Below, piece by piece: positions 1 through 5,760 of a stretch of DNA of 5,760 nt (positions are counted from its first letter, which is position 1; the number at the start of each line of letters is the position of its first letter). The notes beneath the pieces are model-generated. The model saw only the letters and a program-made list of their open reading frames with translations. It was not told the DNA's origin and ran no database searches. The stretch is taken from contig JAIWOM010000106.1 in assembly GCA_020216895.1 (NCBI GenBank), positions 1-5,760 of the forward strand. Reading direction: 5' to 3'. The DNA is from Microcella sp. (GTDB lineage: Bacteria; Actinomycetota; Actinomycetes; Actinomycetales; Microbacteriaceae). A program made the translations under genes and the position numbers.

Positions 1-564
1 GAGCGCGGACGACCCGGGCTCCCGGGCGGCCGTCAGGCGGGCCGTGTCGAGCAGGGCGGCGACGCGCACGCTGTCCTCCACGCTGAAGTCGGGCCCGAGA
101 CTCTGCCCGCCGATGACGAGGGGGATCCCGGCGCGGGCGGCGATGGCGCCGACGGCGGCCCGCTCGGCGAGGTGCTCGGCATAGAGGGTGGTGATGTTGC
201 CGCCCCCCGCGATGAGCACGGCGTCGGCCTCGTGGACGGTGCGGATCACCGTGTGCGCGGGGTCGTCGGGCGGGAGCGCGTCGCCGTCGCCCTCGAGCAG
301 CCGCAGCACGCGGTCCAACCGCGCCATGACCGCGTCGTGATCGAGACCGGCGAATCCGATGCGCTCGATGCTCGCGACTCCGTAGCGCGCGCGGGTGTCC
401 TCCGGATTCCGCGACAGGAGGACGAGGTCGTCCAGGCCGCGCCGCCGCAGCTCGTCGACGGCGGTCTCGGTCATCGCCTCGTCGCCGACGTGGAGCGTGC
501 TCCCCGCTCCGACATCGCCCACGACGACGATGCGGGGGTGGCGCGGCGACGGCATGGGCTCCAT
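1..564 (-). CDS. Polysaccharide pyruvyltransferase family protein (N-terminal part; runs off left edge)
   Basis: Family members (CsaB/WcaK-like) transfer pyruvate from phosphoenolpyruvate to sugars of cell-surface polysaccharides in the cytoplasm. I translated 188 codons, open to the window edge. Visible family-like signatures are a Rossmann-type start RIVVVGDVGAGSTLHVGDEAM (residues about 11-31), the glycine block LIAGGGNITTLYAEH (117-131), IPLVIGGQSLGP (147-158) and an AREPGS block near 180-185, which matches the usual 'RE..S' of the family. No signal peptide or membrane segment is seen. It is the last visible gene of the leftward operon, 17 bases after the preceding stop. The start is uncertain. 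I chose ATG at 564, which gives a natural N-terminus. A GTG at 585 overlaps the upstream stop as GTGA and would add seven residues; ATG at 555 is also possible. Neither main choice has a good Shine-Dalgarno. The substrate sugar cannot be told, and the C-terminal half is missing. Confidence 0.82.
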   Translation of the reverse strand, partial: MEPMPSPRHPRIVVVGDVGAGSTLHVGDEAMTETAVDELRRRGLDDLVLLSRNPEDTRARYGVASIERIGFAGLDHDAVMARLDRVLRLLEGDGDALPPDDPAHTVIRTVHEADAVLIAGGGNITTLYAEHLAERAAVGAIAARAGIPLVIGGQSLGPDFSVEDSVRVAALLDTARLTAAREPGSSAL

Positions 565-581
565 CGTGCCACGGGCCGGCC

Positions 582-1844
582 TCACGTCAGGCGCCGCCGC
601 CACGAGCGGTTGCGCGCGGCGGCGAACGCGCTGGTGACGAACAGCAGCAGGCCCCCCTCGAAGAGCAGGTAGCTCTCGGTGAGGCTCGTCGTCATGAGCA
701 GCACCAGGGTCAGGGCGGGCCAGACGTAGACGGTGCTCCGGCGGTCGCTCGCCACCAGCCAGGCCCGCACGAAGGCGAGCCCGAGGGCGGTCACGAGCAC
801 GATGAGCCCCGCGAGACCGAGCTGGAGCCCGATGTCGATGTAGGCGTTGAGCGCCGATTCGGGCTGCAGCCCGGTGCTCGAGCGCATACTCGAGAACGGG
901 TAGACCGTGACCGGCCAGTGCCCGACCCAGCCCCAGCCGAGCGCCGGCTGCTGGTCGATGAGGCCGCTCACGGCCGACCAGACGCTCGTGCGCGCCTGCA
1001 CGTCGGCGGTGGCGTCGACGACGGCGATCACGCTGTCGCGGAAGACCCAGGCGATCAGTGCCCCGACCATCGCGGCGACGAGCAGCACGCTCTGCGTCGC
1101 ACGGCGCGCGACCGGCTGCAGGCGGCGCAGCACCACCAGCGCGAGCCCGGCGGCCAGGACGGCCGCGAGCACCAGCAGCGACACCGGCGACCGCGCGAAC
1201 AGGATCGTGGCGGCGGCGAGCGTCAGCGAATACGCCGTGAGCCCGCGCGGCACCGAGCGGGTGCGGTACTCGATCCAGAAGCTCAGCACCGCCAGCGCGC
1301 CGAGGAAGGCGAGCGCATTGCGGGTGCCGGCCAGCCCCTGGATCGGTCCTCCCGCCGCCAGATCGCCGCTGATGCCGATCCAGGCGAAGGGGCTGTCGAG
1401 GATCACGCCGCTGAGGATCTCCAGCACGAACGAGCCGGTGAGGATCACACGGAGCGCATTGCCCATCGCCCGCACCAGCTGGATGAGGTCGCGCACGAGC
1501 GCGATGTAGACGCCGAGGAAGCCGAAGGCGATCGCGTACGCGATGCCGCCCAGCGATGCCCAGGTGTACTGGCTCCAGATGATGCTCACGGCCATGAGCG
1601 AGAACAGCGCGAGGAGCGAGATCGGCAGCACCCCACGCCACTCGGCGCGCTCGGGCTGCCCCGCGAGCGACACCGAAGCGAACACGATCAGGGTCGTCAG
1701 GATCGCGATGGCGCCCGGCCAGCCGACGAACGCGCGCACCGCGTGGGTGACGAGCGCCACCGTGATGATGACCTCGGTGAGCACCTGGGTCGCGCGCGGC
1801 GACCCGAGAGCGTCGCGCAGCGCGCGCAGGGCATCCGGTCTCAT
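582..1844 (-). CDS. O-antigen ligase/polymerase-like membrane protein, diverged copy
   Basis: A 420-aa polytopic inner-membrane protein of the O-antigen ligase (Wzy_C) superfamily, whose members join or polymerise lipid-linked glycans at the outer face of the membrane. About 10-12 hydrophobic segments lie roughly at 21-38, 43-60, 73-90, 97-116, 132-150, 174-190, 205-239, 252-267, 336-361, 373-393 and 395-410. A large extracytoplasmic loop (about 268-335) carries the family pattern: ARTSVW (284-289), PALGWGWVGHW (300-310) and SALNAYIDIGLQLG (330-343). It is clearly a paralogue of the gene just upstream. However, the His that normally precedes the Asn of the last motif is Leu332 (CTC), and the Arg before the IQG motif is Pro167 (CCG). 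Arg218 and Arg285 are kept. The ATG overlaps the upstream stop by 4 bases (ATGA), with a weak GAAGG at 1853-1849, so translational coupling is likely. It could be a ligase with other chemistry, a flippase-like partner or an inactive copy. Confidence 0.85.
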   Translation of the reverse strand: MRPDALRALRDALGSPRATQVLTEVIITVALVTHAVRAFVGWPGAIAILTTLIVFASVSLAGQPERAEWRGVLPISLLALFSLMAVSIIWSQYTWASLGGIAYAIAFGFLGVYIALVRDLIQLVRAMGNALRVILTGSFVLEILSGVILDSPFAWIGISGDLAAGGPIQGLAGTRNALAFLGALAVLSFWIEYRTRSVPRGLTAYSLTLAAATILFARSPVSLLVLAAVLAAGLALVVLRRLQPVARRATQSVLLVAAMVGALIAWVFRDSVIAVVDATADVQARTSVWSAVSGLIDQQPALGWGWVGHWPVTVYPFSSMRSSTGLQPESALNAYIDIGLQLGLAGLIVLVTALGLAFVRAWLVASDRRSTVYVWPALTLVLLMTTSLTESYLLFEGGLLLFVTSAFAAARNRSWRRRLT

Positions 1845-3142
1845 GGGGCCTTCGCCGCGTCGACGGATGCGGGGCCGCGGCGGGGCGGCGCGTGCCGGCG
1901 CGACGCGACCGCGAGCCAGGTGAGCAGCACGAGGCCGGCCTCGATCAGCAGGCGCGACTCGGCCAGGCTGTGCACGAGGAGCACGGTGAGCACGAGGGTC
2001 GGCAGAAGGCGCAGTGCGGGGGTCTCCTCCGTCGACCGCGGCCCGTCGATCGTCCAGCCCAGGGTGCGCGCGGCCGTCGTGACGACGAGCGCGCCGAACA
2101 CGATGAGTCCGACGACGCCGAGCTGCAGCCAGACGTCGAGCCATGCGTTGTGGGCCTGCAGGTAGGTGACCCCGTTGATCACGACGAGGTCGTCGAAGGG
2201 TTCGACCCAGGGCGCCCAGTAGCTCACCCAGCCCCAGCCGAGAACGGGGCGCTCCTGGGCGAGCCCGATCACCGCGGCCCAGATGTCGAGACGCCCGGTG
2301 AGGTCCTCGCTGCGCCCCAGGAGCGCGAGCAGCGGTTCGCGGGCCGCGACCGCGCCCGCCGCTGCGGCCCCGATCGCGAGGGCGGTCACGCCGGCGAGCA
2401 CGTACTGCCCGCGCAGGGTGAGCCGGCGAGCGAGCAGCACCACACCGAGCATGGCTGCCGCCGCGAGGCCGCACACGAGCACGGTGGAGGACCGGGTCAG
2501 GGCGAGCGTCAGCACGGCCGCGCCCAGCCAGCCCCAGCCCGCGGCCGCCCCGACCCGGCGCTCGGCGAGCTGGATGCCGAACACGATGACGGCGAGCAGC
2601 GCGGCGAAGGCGAGCAGGTTCGCGTTGCCGGGGATCCCCTGGATGCGCCCGCCCTCGAACAGCAGGGCGCGCGACCAGTAGAACGCGCGGGGGAAGGGCT
2701 CCTCGTACTCCACCCACAGCGGCAGCACGGGGCGCTGCAGCACGGCGGCCACGAACAGTTCGAACGCCAGGGAGAGGCCGAGGATCCAGCGGAGGGCCAC
2801 CCCGAGGGCCCGCAGCAGCTCCGGGAGGTCCAGCGTGTGCGCCATGATCACGCCGACGAGCATCGTCGCGACGGTGCCCGTCACTCCCAGCGCCGAGGCA
2901 CCCGGATACGCCGACCAGAGGATCGATGCGGCCATGAGCAGGGCGAGCGCGCCGAGCGCGATCGGGATGCGGCGGAGGTCGACCCGGCCGTGCACCGCGA
3001 CGGCGACCCAGCCGGCCACGATGAGCACGATGACCGCGCCCCAGCCGTACCAGCTCACCGAGTACCGCCAGGCGTCGCCGGCCAGCAGCGTGAAGAACGT
3101 CACGGCGGCGAGGGCCACGCGCCGGTCGCGGAGCCAGGACAT
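1841..3142 (-). CDS. O-antigen ligase/polymerase family membrane protein
   Basis: A 433-aa polytopic membrane protein of the Wzy_C superfamily, expected to transfer or polymerise undecaprenyl-linked glycan outside the membrane. In an actinobacterium the product would be a capsule, exopolysaccharide or wall glycan rather than LPS. About 11-12 hydrophobic segments are visible, with a large extracytoplasmic loop at about 269-335. Motif residues look intact: GGRIQGIPGNANLLA (164-178, Arg166), TRSST (216-220, Arg217), TGRLDIW (282-288, Arg284), PVLGWGWVSYW (299-309) and QAHNAWLDVWLQLG (329-342, His331). The C-terminal 20 residues are a hydrophilic tail. It is the first gene of the leftward operon, followed by its diverged paralogue with a 4-base overlap. 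I chose ATG 3142, although the frame stays open to an ATG at 3268. The 42 extra codons are hydrophilic and overlap the divergent gene, and a TAGGCT -10 sits 7 bases from 3142, which fits a leaderless start. Whether it acts as ligase or polymerase cannot be decided here. Confidence 0.88.
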   Translation of the reverse strand: MSWLRDRRVALAAVTFFTLLAGDAWRYSVSWYGWGAVIVLIVAGWVAVAVHGRVDLRRIPIALGALALLMAASILWSAYPGASALGVTGTVATMLVGVIMAHTLDLPELLRALGVALRWILGLSLAFELFVAAVLQRPVLPLWVEYEEPFPRAFYWSRALLFEGGRIQGIPGNANLLAFAALLAVIVFGIQLAERRVGAAAGWGWLGAAVLTLALTRSSTVLVCGLAAAAMLGVVLLARRLTLRGQYVLAGVTALAIGAAAAGAVAAREPLLALLGRSEDLTGRLDIWAAVIGLAQERPVLGWGWVSYWAPWVEPFDDLVVINGVTYLQAHNAWLDVWLQLGVVGLIVFGALVVTTAARTLGWTIDGPRSTEETPALRLLPTLVLTVLLVHSLAESRLLIEAGLVLLTWLAVASRRHAPPRRGPASVDAAKAP

Positions 3143-3149
3143 GAAGGCC

Positions 3150-3155
3150 AGCCTA
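3150..3155 (-). promoter_or_regulatory. Putative -10 element (TAGGCT) for a leaderless leftward operon
   Basis: Read on the minus strand, TAGGCT fits the actinobacterial TANNNT -10 pattern. Seven bases separate it from the ATG at 3142, so transcription would begin at or next to the start codon and give a leaderless mRNA. This agrees with the absence of any Shine-Dalgarno before that ATG. No convincing -35 is seen; the best-placed sequence 17 bases upstream is ACCGCC. The call rests on pattern and spacing only. Confidence 0.5.
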
Positions 3156-3189
3156 CCGGCGCGCCGTTCGTGGGCGGTGTGGGAGAATT

Positions 3190-3217
3190 CCCGCGGCGCA
3201 CCACAGTGCGCCGCGGG
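3190..3217. repeat. Perfect 12-bp inverted repeat in the divergent intergenic region
   Basis: The left arm CCCGCGGCGCAC (3190-3201) and right arm GTGCGCCGCGGG (3206-3217) are exact reverse complements around a CACA loop. The next base pair outward does not match. The repeat lies between two diverging genes, 48 bases from the leftward start codon and 44 bases from the rightward one, where a terminator of a flanking gene is not expected. No T-run follows on either strand. It may be an operator for a dimeric regulator, a hairpin in the 5' leader of the rightward transcript, or a block between the opposing promoters. Confidence 0.6.
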
Positions 3218-3248
3218 TGCGGCCCCTGCCCTGACCCCCATCGCACCC

Positions 3249-3257
3249 GGAGGAGGA
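3249..3257 (+). promoter_or_regulatory. Strong Shine-Dalgarno (GGAGGAGGA) fixing a GTG start
   Basis: This purine run ends 4 bases before the GTG at 3262, and its first GGAGG core lies 8 bases upstream. It strongly matches the 16S anti-SD and decides the start of the small rightward gene. It contrasts with the genes around it, which lack good SD sequences and appear to use leaderless or coupled initiation. Confidence 0.8.
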
Positions 3258-3261
3258 TCCC

Positions 3262-3561
3262 GTGGCATGGCTCGCGCGGCGCATCAGTGCTCCCTTTCGC
3301 GGATACGTCAACCGACGGTTCGGCGGGGTGCACGAGCACTTGAGCCGCGTTGAGAACCTCGTCGACGCGCAGTCGGCCGCTCGGCTGGAGCGCGAGCTCG
3401 CGGAGGTCCGCGAGATCAACCAGGCGCTGCTCGACTCGGTGATCGTGCTCGGCGAGTCGGTTGCGCGCCTGCGCGAGGAGGTGCGCGCCGCGACCCTGCG
3501 TGACGGCGTGGTCGAGCCTGCGGCGGATTCTCCTGCCGCTCCTGCCGCTCCTGGCCACTGA
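3262..3561 (+). CDS. Small coiled-coil protein preceding a tandem glycosyltransferase
   Basis: A 99-aa protein that I do not recognise by name. It starts at GTG 3262 behind a very strong SD. Residues 1-20 (MAWLARRISAPFRGYVNRRF) are basic and amphipathic, and could lie on a membrane, but there is no transmembrane segment or signal peptide. Residues about 22-78 are rich in Leu, Val, Glu and Arg with heptad-like spacing, as in HLSRVENLV, LERELAEVREINQALL and VARLREEV, which suggests a coiled coil. Residues 79-99 form a low-complexity Ala/Pro tail encoded partly by a 9-bp tandem repeat. The stop is one base from the start of the glycosyltransferase gene, so the two are almost certainly co-transcribed and translationally coupled. 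A role as an adaptor or membrane-tethering partner of that enzyme is inference only. GC3 and SD support a real gene. Confidence 0.78.
   Translation: MAWLARRISAPFRGYVNRRFGGVHEHLSRVENLVDAQSAARLERELAEVREINQALLDSVIVLGESVARLREEVRAATLRDGVVEPAADSPAAPAAPGH
3532..3549 (+). repeat. Short in-frame tandem repeat (9 bp x 2, plus partial copy)
   Basis: CCTGCCGCT occurs twice head to tail (3532-3540, 3541-3549) and is followed by a diverging third copy beginning CCTGGCC. In frame it encodes Pro-Ala-Ala units of the flexible C-terminal tail of the small coiled-coil protein. A 9-bp unit can change copy number without shifting the frame. Confidence 0.7.
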
Positions 3562-3562
3562 G

Positions 3563-5760
3563 ATGCCGGCGCTGGTTCACGTCGACCTGCGCTGCCTGCA
3601 GGACCCGACGCATCCCGAGCGGGGCATTCCGACCTACACTGCTCACCTGGCCACCGCCACGGAGGCGGCGCGCGGCGACCGCGATTTCGCGTGGCTGCTC
3701 GGCGCCGATGGTCCCGTGCCCCGCAGCGCGCGCGGACTCCTGCACTCCGGTCGCCTCCTGCGCGACGACGATCCCACCGTGCGTGGCGGAGCCGAGGTGT
3801 TGCACGTCACGTCGCCGTTCTACGGGTTCCCCGGGCGCATCGACTCGCTCCCCGGCCCGTACGGTGCGACGGTCGCGACGCTCTACGACCTCATTCCGCT
3901 CCGCTACCCGGAGGTGTATCTCCCGTCTCCGGGAATGATGGCCGCGTACCGCTCGCGGCTCGAGCTCGTGCGGCAGGCCGATCGCGTGCTCAGCATCTCG
4001 AACGCGACGACCCGTGACGCGATTGCGCTCGGCGGGGTCGACCCCGCACGCATCGTGACGGTCGGCGCGGGGGTCTCGGCCGAGTTCGTTCCCGTGGCCG
4101 ATCCGGGGCTCGCGTTCGACCGAGCCCGCGCGGCGGTGCCCGGTCTGCGTCCGGATTTCGTGCTGTACACCGGAGGTTGGGACTTCCGGAAGAACCTCGT
4201 GGGGCTCCTCGAGGGCTATGCCTTGCTGCCCCGCGCCGTCCGCGCCAGGCACCAGCTGGTCATCGTCTGCTCGCTGCGGCCGATCGAGCGCGAGCACCTC
4301 GAGAATGAGGCGCGCGCGCTCGGCGTGCTCGATGACCTGCTGCTGACCGGGTACGTGGACGATGCCGTGCTCGTCGCCCTCAAGCAGTCGACCGCGCTCT
4401 TCGTCTTCCCCTCGCTCTACGAGGGCTTCGGCCTGCCGGTCGCGGAAGCCCTCGCCTGCGGCGCCCCCTGCATCGTGGCCGACACCTCGTCGCTCGTCGA
4501 GATCGTGCCCGACCCGGCGGGTCGATTCGATCCGCAGGATGCCCGCTCGATCGCCGACCGCATCAGCGCAGCGCTGGCGCCCGGTGCGCTGCGCGACCGG
4601 CTGCTCGAGTTCGCGGCGACCGCGCGCTACTCGTGGGACGACGTGGCGGCTCGGACCGTGCAGGCCTACGAGGATGCCGTGCCGCGCCGCCGCCGACCGC
4701 GGGAGTCCATGCGTTCGCGCCCCCGAATCGCGCTCGTCAGCCCGATGCCGCCGGTGGCGAGCGGCGTGGCCGACTACTCGGCGCGACTGCTGCCCGAGCT
4801 CGCGCGCCACGTCGACGTCGACGTATTCGCCCAGTCCGGGGCCGATGCTGTGTGGATCGACGGCGTGCGCGTGTTCGCGATGGCCGCTCTTCCTGCGCTG
4901 CGCGCCGCGGAGGGGGAGTACGACGACGTCCTCTACTGCATCGGCAACAGCGAGTACCACTACGGCGTGTTCGCCGAACTGCATCGGCACCGCGGGGGCT
5001 CCGCTCTGCTCCACGATGTGTCGCTGCAGGGCGTGCTGCGCCTCGCGCGCACTCGCCGCCCCGAGATCGTCGACGGCGATTCGCTGCTCGTGCTGGACGC
5101 GCTCGAGTCGGGCGACCTTCCCGTCGAGCACACTCGCTTCCCCGCTCATCGCTCGCCCGACTACGCCGATCTCAACCGCCCTCTCGTGCGCTCGGTGGCT
5201 CGACGGGCCGACCGCCTGCTCGTGCACTCCCAGTACGCCGCGTCGCTCGCGCGGCTCGAGCTCGCCCCCGATGATCGCGATGAGGTGCGCATCGTCACGT
5301 TCGCGCATCGACCCGTGATCCCGGTCGGTGAGACCGCCCGTGACGCGATCGTCTCCATGGGGATCCTGAGTTCGGCCAAGCGCACCGAAGAGGTCTGGGA
5401 GGCGTTCATCATCGCGGCGATGCGGCACCCCGACCTCGTCTTCGCCCTCGTCGGCGAGAGCCACCTCGATGAGGCCGTGCACCAGCGCCTTGAGCGACGA
5501 GCGGCGGAGGCGGGGGTCGCCGACCGGGTCGTGACCACCGGCCGCGTCGATGATGCCGACTACGCATCCTGGCTCGCGCGGGCACTCGTGGCCGTCCAGT
5601 TGCGGGCGACCACGCGCGGCGAGAGTTCGGCGGCGGTCGCCGACTGCTTCGCGGCCGGCGTGCCGGTCATCGCCTCGGCCGTCGGGCCAGCGCTCGAGCT
5701 GGCGTCCGACGCAGCGGTGCTCATCCCGGTCGCTGCCCGGCCCGGCAGCATCGCGGCGGA
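3563..5760 (+). CDS. Tandem two-domain GT4-type glycosyltransferase (C-terminus beyond right edge)
   Basis: At least 732 codons, open at the right edge, with two GT-B glycosyltransferase modules in one chain. Module 1 (about 1-380) shows GIPTYTAHL (21-29), HVTSPF (from 81), YDLIPLRYP (108-116), SISNATTRDA, the YTGGWDFRKN nucleotide-sugar loop (202-211) and the GT4 E-x7-E pair at Glu287 and Glu295 within YEGFGLPVAEAL. A basic linker (RRRRP) and Met383 lead into module 2. That module begins RPRIALVSPMPP (386-397), then GVADYS (401-406), LLHDVSL (His484), GILSSAKRTEE (Lys606, Arg607) and RATTRGESSAAVAD (Glu687), followed by AAGVPVIAS. Such enzymes add sugars from nucleotide donors to a lipid-linked glycan at the inner membrane face; donors and linkages are not readable. 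No membrane segment is seen. ATG 3563 lies one base after the small gene's stop with no SD, so coupled translation is likely. Family assignment is firm, substrate unknown. Confidence 0.9.
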   Translation, partial: MPALVHVDLRCLQDPTHPERGIPTYTAHLATATEAARGDRDFAWLLGADGPVPRSARGLLHSGRLLRDDDPTVRGGAEVLHVTSPFYGFPGRIDSLPGPYGATVATLYDLIPLRYPEVYLPSPGMMAAYRSRLELVRQADRVLSISNATTRDAIALGGVDPARIVTVGAGVSAEFVPVADPGLAFDRARAAVPGLRPDFVLYTGGWDFRKNLVGLLEGYALLPRAVRARHQLVIVCSLRPIEREHLENEARALGVLDDLLLTGYVDDAVLVALKQSTALFVFPSLYEGFGLPVAEALACGAPCIVADTSSLVEIVPDPAGRFDPQDARSIADRISAALAPGALRDRLLEFAATARYSWDDVAARTVQAYEDAVPRRRRPRESMRSRPRIALVSPMPPVASGVADYSARLLPELARHVDVDVFAQSGADAVWIDGVRVFAMAALPALRAAEGEYDDVLYCIGNSEYHYGVFAELHRHRGGSALLHDVSLQGVLRLARTRRPEIVDGDSLLVLDALESGDLPVEHTRFPAHRSPDYADLNRPLVRSVARRADRLLVHSQYAASLARLELAPDDRDEVRIVTFAHRPVIPVGETARDAIVSMGILSSAKRTEEVWEAFIIAAMRHPDLVFALVGESHLDEAVHQRLERRAAEAGVADRVVTTGRVDDADYASWLARALVAVQLRATTRGESSAAVADCFAAGVPVIASAVGPALELASDAAVLIPVAARPGSIAA

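Noticed and set aside
918..2165. Plus-strand open frame of 415 codons across both ligase genes
   Set aside because: It crosses the boundary between two well-supported minus-strand genes and has shadow-type composition (Asp/Arg/Glu/His-rich). No SD or domain is seen.
1845..2717. Upstream extension of the diverged ligase frame to 2717
   Set aside because: The added sequence is Arg/Ala-rich and out of frame with the real upstream ligase gene, which occupies the same bases. ATG 1844 has the ATGA overlap and begins the membrane protein properly.
3183..3188. GAGAAT as a -10 for the rightward operon
   Set aside because: It lacks the leading T of TANNNT and has no -35 at a proper distance, so the rightward promoter is left uncalled.
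3190..3217. Inverted repeat as a rho-independent terminator
   Set aside because: Both flanking genes diverge from it, no gene ends here, and no T-run follows on either strand. A regulatory reading is preferred.
3143..3268. 42-codon N-terminal extension of the intact ligase to ATG 3268
   Set aside because: It is hydrophilic, would run through the hairpin and overlap the divergent gene's start, and leaves the well-placed -10 inside the coding region.
1892..3343. Long plus-strand open frame (483 codons) over the ligase gene
   Set aside because: The product is hydrophilic and rich in Arg, Glu, His and Gly, without a recognisable fold. It is a shadow of the transmembrane coding strand, whose motifs are clear.
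3416..5482. Very long minus-strand open frame (688 codons) opposite the glycosyltransferase
   Set aside because: Its product is Arg/His/Glu/Gly-rich without domains. Such antisense frames are common where GC3 is very high. The plus-strand frame has clear GT4 motifs throughout.

Overview
This 5.76 kb window is very GC-rich, with strong G/C bias at third codon positions. It shows GTG starts, a TANNNT-type -10 placed for leaderless transcription, and dense gene packing. These point to a high-GC actinobacterium. A Microbacteriaceae-like origin is my guess from codon style and gene content, and the window has no marker gene to prove it. Everything recognisable concerns surface or extracellular polysaccharide synthesis. 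There are no RNA genes, mobile elements or CRISPR arrays.

Left part, minus strand (3142 down to 1): a three-gene operon read right to left. It begins with a 433-aa polytopic membrane protein of the O-antigen ligase/polymerase (Wzy_C) superfamily. Next is a 420-aa paralogue whose start overlaps the first gene's stop (ATGA). Last is the N-terminal part of a polysaccharide pyruvyltransferase family protein that runs off the left edge. The two membrane proteins are a tandem duplicate pair. The upstream copy keeps the motif residues expected of an active ligase (Arg166, His331), while the second has Pro167 and Leu332 at those positions.

Centre (3143-3261): a 119-bp divergent intergenic region. 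It holds a TAGGCT -10 seven bases from the leftward ATG, a perfect 12-bp inverted repeat with a 4-base loop, and a very strong Shine-Dalgarno for the rightward gene.

Right part, plus strand (3262 to 5760): a 99-aa soluble protein with a coiled-coil middle. One base after its stop begins a large protein with two GT-B (GT4-type) glycosyltransferase domains in one chain, cut by the right edge after 732 codons.

Taken together (inference): the rightward glycosyltransferase probably adds sugars to a lipid-linked glycan at the cytoplasmic face. The pyruvyltransferase would add ketal-pyruvate to sugars. One or both membrane proteins would polymerise or transfer the finished glycan on the outer face. 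The glycan, its carrier and the acceptor cannot be read from this window. I see no wholly new system. The points most worth following are the altered ligase copy, the small coiled-coil partner and the hairpin between the divergent genes.
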